Shown here: piece after piece, positions 58,853-64,000 of the stretch
Layout of the letters: every line of letters starts with the position of its first letter
Numbering within the stretch: position 1 is the stretch's first letter
From: Rotaria sordida
Taxonomy: Eukaryota; Rotifera; Eurotatoria; Philodinida; Philodinidae
Direction of reading: 5' to 3'
Assembly: GCA_905250125.1 (NCBI GenBank)
Contig: CAJNOL010001114.1
Coordinates: 1-64,000 of the forward strand
Length of the DNA stretch: 64,000 nt
The notes under the pieces: generated by a model
Seen by the model: only the letters and a program-made list of their open reading frames with translations
Told to the model about the DNA's origin: nothing
Databases searched by the model: none
Made by a program: the position numbers and the translations under genes

Positions 58853-61010
58853 AATGCCTACAATAAAAGATGACCTTTATTTACAATGATTCATGCACAG
58901 ATGGGTATGTGTTTATGCCAAATACACTATTACGACTTACAATTATAACGAATAGACTGTGAATAGCAAATCGATTCGTTTTTTACTGTTATGATGTGCG
59001 TGTGTGTGTGTGTGTGCGTATTTGCTTCTCTATTCTTTCGTCTTTGTAGGAGAGCTCTCAAAATAAAAGCGATAAGTGAGAAGAAAAAGAAACAAATTTT
59101 GTGTAAAATTTGAATATTCAAATATCTCATCGATATAATACGTAAAAATAAAATTACTTGTAAATTTTTACATTTATCATATTCAATCATTTTCATATTA
59201 GACAAATTAAAACTTTAGTAGAGACAAATCTGTATGAAGTCTTTATTTAAAATATTTTGTTACGAAATTATCATAATTATGTTTATTTGTATTTAAATTT
59301 AATTGTTTTCGTTGAATTCACCTCGTCTTAAGCGAAATCATTTGTTGTGATGAATGAGAGTATTACTAATTGTCAATTCCAATATCTCTTCATTGTTATT
59401 GATGTAACATTATGTCAAAGCAATCTCTATTGGGAAGCAGAAACTACAACCTCTTAATTGTACTTTGGATTGATTCTACTATTCTCTACTGACTGAGATC
59501 CTCTCTACTGGTTCTGATATTTTACATCCGTTGTCATTCTATAACTCTTCTCTTATTAAACATTGTTCTTGAACTGACAGTTACCTCTCAATTAATTGTA
59601 CTATTTTCTCTCTAGATAACAATAACTTATATTTCTCAAACACGAGTTTCAGTTTTGAAGTCATTATTGTAAAATTAAATTGTTTTCAATTTATTATTGT
59701 AATACTACTAGTACTACTACTACGTAGTGTACATTAAATTATAAAATATTTTTGTATTATTCTTAAACATTTTAAAATTACTAGAAGCTTATTGCTTAGT
59801 TTCAAAAAAACAAGATTTGCCATTCGGCTACTGTTATTGATGAAAGATATTATCAAGAGCAATTCGAAAAGTCAAAATGTCTTTGAAAAAAATTAAGACA
59901 CTTCAGAACCATCGTCTTGATAGATATTTAGTTAGAGAATGACCAGATATAAAAGACTTAGCTTACAATTAGACATGTAAGCCGATCCATTGACCAGCAG
60001 CGGCAGCTTAAATTTTTCGATGACTTTTTAAAAATTTCTGAATTTCGAGAAGTTTTGAAATGAAAAGAAAAAGTAGAGAATTTATTAACAAGAACACCTC
60101 TACAAGACTGATTTTTGACATCGGAAATTTTCAAAATTCAAATATTTATTTTTGTACCGCGGTGGCGGCGGCTCATCGAATCAGCTGACATCTCTACTCA
60201 CAATTGTTGAAGTTTCCATTCTTCATGCACTAACTACCTTCCGAAAATGTCAGACAGATAAATACACTGCCAAATCAGGCACTAGTCTTATAGATTTTTA
60301 TAAGATTAAACAATAACTCAGATGGTGTTGATATTCTAATCTCCTAGTTATTCACCTATAGTATCTCTTTAATAACTAAAGACATAATATTTGATTAAAC
60401 TATAATAACACACGCTCATCATTCATATTCGAAAGTAAATATATAATTCATAGACAAGAACTGTTAGTCGCAAATTTTACTTTATTTCTTTGATTTTACT
60501 TAATACATTTTGAGTAAATTTATACTCATCGTCAATGTAACTCTTTTTTTTTGTTGCATATATCTATACATTAGTCTAATAAAATACCGTCATTTTCATC
60601 TCATATTACTTCATGTCTACGTATATATATATATATATATATGTATGTATGCCTCTTAAATTTGCATTGATAAGTAGAATATATTAATCAATATATTTCT
60701 TCTTGTTCTTGATCTGCTTTTTTAATGATGTTTTAAATTGTTGGATGGATGAACAAAACAAAACAGACAAAAAAAAAATTAGAACAAATAGTTAACAAAA
60801 ATGTGCGTATTTATGAAGGTAGAAATCGAAAAGAACATGACATTAAGTTAGTTTTCTTGTTTTGGTTTTGAATGAAGAGAAAAGTTTCTATTCGATAATA
60901 ATTTGTTTTTCTTGTTTTCCGTGGCACAAGAGAAAAAAAAACAAAAAAAAAAGAAAATGTTAGAAAACAACTGTTATATGTTTTTAAAACTGATATTCGT
61001 TAATGACCAA
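58853..61010. other. intergenic region with a family D element
   Basis: No supported gene. It contains a (GT)n run at 59001-59016, (AT)n at 60622-60641 and the family D copy at 59975-60192. The remainder is AT-rich and probably holds the upstream region of the 58852 gene and the 3' flank of NAC-beta. Confidence 0.4.
59975..60192 (+). repeat. repeat family D, copy 2, with short terminal inverted repeats
   Basis: The left end (gtaagccgatccattgac, cagcagcggcagc) and right end (gtaccgcggtggcggcggct, cagctgac) are imperfect complements of ~40 bases. The interior aligns with the minus strand of 47303-47512. At ~220 bp it fits a miniature inverted-repeat element. Confidence 0.58.
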
Positions 61011-61903
61011 TCATTTTGAATTTGATACGTCATCAAAATTTTCCACAAGATCTTTACAAATAAAACAACATATGAATGATTATATTAAAATCAAATTATT
61101 TATTAACATACCAGGAACTTCATCATCACCTTCTTGTTCATTTGTTGTTCCAGTTTGTCCATCACCTGGTTGTTGTTGTTCACCATGTGAACCAAGCTTA
61201 CGTCGACCGAGTTCACTTGCTAAACCTGCATCAGCTGACATGCCCATTTGTGACATAATTGTCGGTAACATATCTTGTAGAGCTACAATATAAAGTATAA
61301 AAAGAAATCTTAAAGTAAAATTAAATTATATATTCATACATTTTGTATCCGAAGCACCACTAATAGCAAATGTATTTGAACCAAGTGATGCTTGTACTTT
61401 AGGATTAGCAAAATGAATTACTTCACCATTATCTTTGAATAGATTGACCTATTAAATATCATAAATAAAGATTATAATTTTGATATGAATATGATTTTAA
61501 TGTAAATTATGAAATTTTAATATAGTTAAAGATTGAAGAATAATCTTCACAATTTTTTATTTGTAATATTCAAAAAAGAATTCTTCACGAAAGAAATAAT
61601 TATACAAACCTCTTCAATGCCTGGAATATTATTTGCAGCAAGTTTTTTTAATGAACTTTGAAGTTTTTTATCATCTACATTAGCTGGTCGATGAATAATT
61701 TTCTTCTTGCGACGAGCTGTACCCTAATAATATTTATATCAAAAAATTTTTTTTATTTATAATCATATCACAAAAATTTTTAGACAAACCTTGCCACCGA
61801 TTTTAATAGCATTAGCACTTTCGGCAAGTTCTTTTAATTTCTTTTGATTCATTTGAAATACTGGGGTTGCCTCACTTGACATTGTTTTCTGTTCGGAGGA
61901 CAT
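61011..61903 (-). CDS. BTF3: nascent polypeptide-associated complex beta subunit (BTF3)
   Basis: Five exons: 61903-61790, 61723-61610, 61448-61340, 61282-61112 and 61051-61011 (549 nt, 182 residues). It has the family order [20 protein letters not shown], then '[20 protein letters not shown]', then [20 protein letters not shown] (NAC domain), then FAISG, then [11 protein letters not shown], then an acidic [13 protein letters not shown] end. The last, 41-nt exon is identified by that conserved ending. It pairs with NAC-alpha at the ribosome exit tunnel to shield nascent chains; the basic RRKKK motif is the ribosome-binding site in the family. An acceptor-like attctatttcag sits 22 bases before the ATG. 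Confidence 0.94.
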
Positions 61904-62199
61904 TAATAATACTTTGATCTTTAATCTGAAATAGAATTATAATTTTTTTTTTTTCGTTTCCCTATGATTATTGAGATTATTCAAAAGACAAACAGAAAAA
62001 ACAAGAAATAATACACAATTATATTGCAAAGACAAAACAAACACTGTTGTCCAACATCGTATAACTAATAATACAATATAATATATGCAAATATTTTGAA
62101 AGCTCAAACTAGGAATGAAAATCAGCAGGATTAAAAATGAAAATTTTATCTGACACCTGCTGTATCGATAAGGCAATAAAAAACAAACAAACAATTTTT
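61904..62199. other. spacer between CK1 gamma stop and NAC-beta start
   Basis: 296 bp on the same strand for both genes. It contains a strong acceptor (ending at ~61926 on the minus strand) just upstream of the NAC-beta ATG. No AATAAA is obvious close to the casein kinase stop. Confidence 0.4.
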
Positions 62200-64000
62200 C
62201 TAAGATTTTCTAGATGTTGTTGTTGATGTTATTTGTAAAGCATGTTTAGCTTTACGTTTAAAAAAACAACATGTTGCTTCTGATGATTGTCCAATAAATG
62301 ATGAATATTGTTCTTTATTACAATTATTTACATTTGTTGAAGAATTTGATGTTGTTCGTACAGGTATTAAACTATGTCGTTTAGCTGGTATAGGTCGTTG
62401 ATTTTCCATAGTTGAACGTAATGATGGTAAAATAACAGGAGTTTTTGTTGTACTTGCATTTGAAACTGTTGTTTTTGAACCACCATTTAATGTTACAGTT
62501 GTAGCATTTGTTGAACTTATAGGTAATTGATGATGTTGATATATACTACGTAAAGCTACAGTACGATTATGTAATTCATGATTATTATTTCGAATTGTTG
62601 ATGATATACCATTGGTTGTAGAAATTATTTTCTTAGTTGTAGTATTAGTTGATTTTAAACCAGTTAGATTTGTTTTATTACGATTTAAACGATGTTCTTG
62701 TAAAATTTTAATCCAATCAAAATCACTATCATTAATAAGATTATTTTCATCGAGTACACTATGAAATAATGCACGTAAATTAGTATACTAAAATAAATTA
62801 TTTTTTTTAAAATTATTTATTTGAGAAAAAAGAAATATTTGTATATACATCAGGTGTTTGAGAAAATTCCATTTGACGTACAGTTTGCATATAAATAAGA
62901 AATTGATTTGCATAACCTTCACATAAAATTTCATTAGTTGTAAAACGTTTTGTTTCACCTATTTTTTGATAACGTTCTTTTAATGTATCAGCTTTTAAAC
63001 CTTGCCACTAGAAGAAATAAGACATTTGTTGAACTATTAAAAGAGTTATAACGAATGATTAAAAGATACACCAAATCTAAGAGTACAAGAAATCTTGTTA
63101 AATTTTCTATGATATTTTAATAACTCGCGAACGCAAAAACAAAAAATATCAAAATGCGATGATGAAATTTTGCTTCGAAATGTATGAGTGATCTTTGTCT
63201 CTCTATGTATATTTGAATAGTCAGTGATCATTTTCATTGAAATGTCCGAATCATACACTAGTTAATCTATATGATTTAAGAGCTAACACTTTACATTTAT
63301 GTCGTAGATAGAGGAGAGTCAGAATTACATTTTGATAAAAAGAAAAAGTTTTATCTCTTTTGACCTAGAAGCTATTAGCAACCTATAACAAAAGAAATGA
63401 AATGCTTATGTCTTATCCAGAAAAATAGGCCAAAATTTGTTAGACGATCAGCATTAACAATGATCAGACAGATTTAGAAATTTCTAGCTATCGTAATCGA
63501 GCTATGGTACTTAAAAGATTAATGTGAATAAATTCTGAAATAGTTTTTTTCTAATGAGCGAACTACCCAAACTGTGACTTGCTGTAAGAAAGTCTCGGCA
63601 CTCATAGATAGGTCTATAACCCTTAGGATATTCTGAAATTTTCAACCGAAAAGAATGTTCTTTGATTGAGATATTGAATTTTCTCGTAAACTTGATTTTT
63701 GTGACAAGTAGGGTTCGCAGCCTAATGATACGAGAATCTCTTCAGATTGAATCATTGGTGCTCCCTCTTGAAAGATCATAGCTACGTTGATTGGGACACG
63801 TCTTGAGAGACTAGTCTATCAAGTCTTTGATAGCTACGCCGCGAAGGAAAAGATCGCGGTCGGAAGCTCATGCCTATGTCAGGAACGTTTGGGACTTTCG
63901 TGAACCGATGTTATTACTACGGTAAAAAATCGAGATCGATGGAAGAATCTGTTAAACATGCTTAAAACCTCGATCTGACAAGATCAGAGGAAATGAATAT
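62200..64000 (-). CDS. CSNK1G: casein kinase 1 gamma, C-terminal exons (partial; gene continues past the window)
   Basis: Two exons are visible, 63007-62849 and 62787-62200, both phase 0. The first encodes WQGLKADTLKERYQKIGETK, the C-lobe sequence of CK1 gamma, then a CEGYANQFLIYM..VR..EFSQTPD stretch. The second begins YTNLRALFHSVLDENN and includes DFDWIKIL, then a long Ser/Thr/Asn-rich tail and ends with CCFFKRKAKHALQ plus a short tail. The Cys-Cys followed by basic residues is the palmitoylation anchor that places CK1 gamma at the plasma membrane, where it phosphorylates LRP5/6 in Wnt signalling (known for the family). The catalytic N-lobe exons lie beyond 64000; 63008-64000 is intron with a family A repeat. 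Confidence 0.88.
63545..63720 (+). repeat. copy of repeat family A in CK1 gamma intron
   Basis: Shares ordered blocks with 40375-40625 (same strand) and with 4500-4745 and 25941-26672 (opposite strand), including aaagaatgttct[t/a]tgattga and ggatattctgaaattttca. Confidence 0.6.

Noticed and set aside
1..64000. CRISPR arrays, operators and bacterial-type ribosome sites
   Set aside because: The window is eukaryotic; no direct-repeat/spacer arrays were seen.

Overview
The window is eukaryotic nuclear DNA from an AT-rich invertebrate animal. Every recognisable gene is animal-type: SMG8, PACSIN/syndapin, MPC1, TRPA1, NAC-beta, casein kinase 1 gamma and a filamin-repeat protein. Introns are GT-AG. 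Where nothing is inserted they are about 55-90 bp; the long ones mostly hold inverted repeats. Composition, tiny introns and gene density in the packed parts fit a small spiralian, and a rotifer is my best guess. That is inference; no species marker was found.

Layout: 1-120 is the 5' end of a secreted-protein gene (-). At 2.4-4.05 kb a small unknown gene (+) converges on an intronless JmjC-like gene (-) with 13 bp between stop codons. At 5.3-13.0 kb lie a UPF0390/C19orf53-like gene and a 14-exon SMG8 gene, both (-) and 89 bp apart, a candidate operon. PACSIN (-) occupies 13.6-18.7 kb with an unusual in-frame cassette exon. MPC1 (+, 20.85-21.57 kb) is divergent from it and contains a 4-nt micro-exon. 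From 21.6 to 39.1 kb the sequence is gene-poor and rich in repeats and inverted repeats, with a 100-N gap at 30416-30515 and only two small unknown genes supported. A filamin-type repeat gene (-) covers 39.1-43.2 kb, and an 8-exon TRPA1-like channel (-) covers 47.6-54.06 kb. A stretch at 54.1-61.0 kb holds large foldbacks and one small membrane-protein gene. NAC-beta/BTF3 (-) is at 61.0-61.9 kb, and the 3' end of casein kinase 1 gamma (-) runs from 62.2 kb off the right edge.

For SMG8, PACSIN, MPC1, TRPA1 and NAC-beta I chained exons by splice sites and conserved protein. The summed coding lengths close in frame: 875, 527, 135, 1184 and 183 codons including the stop. These models are therefore stronger than ordinary gene-finder calls.

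The main non-genic theme is the density of long inverted repeats (foldbacks), at least a dozen in 64 kb, sitting in introns and intergenic DNA with no transposase gene visible. Several belong to families with second copies in the same window. One has a clear 9-bp target-site duplication and another is flanked by TA. They account for most of the long introns. Most genes are housekeeping genes of unrelated pathways (nonsense-mediated decay, endocytosis, mitochondrial pyruvate import, sensory cation channel, nascent-chain binding, kinase signalling), so apart from SMG8/UPF0390 I see no functional clustering.
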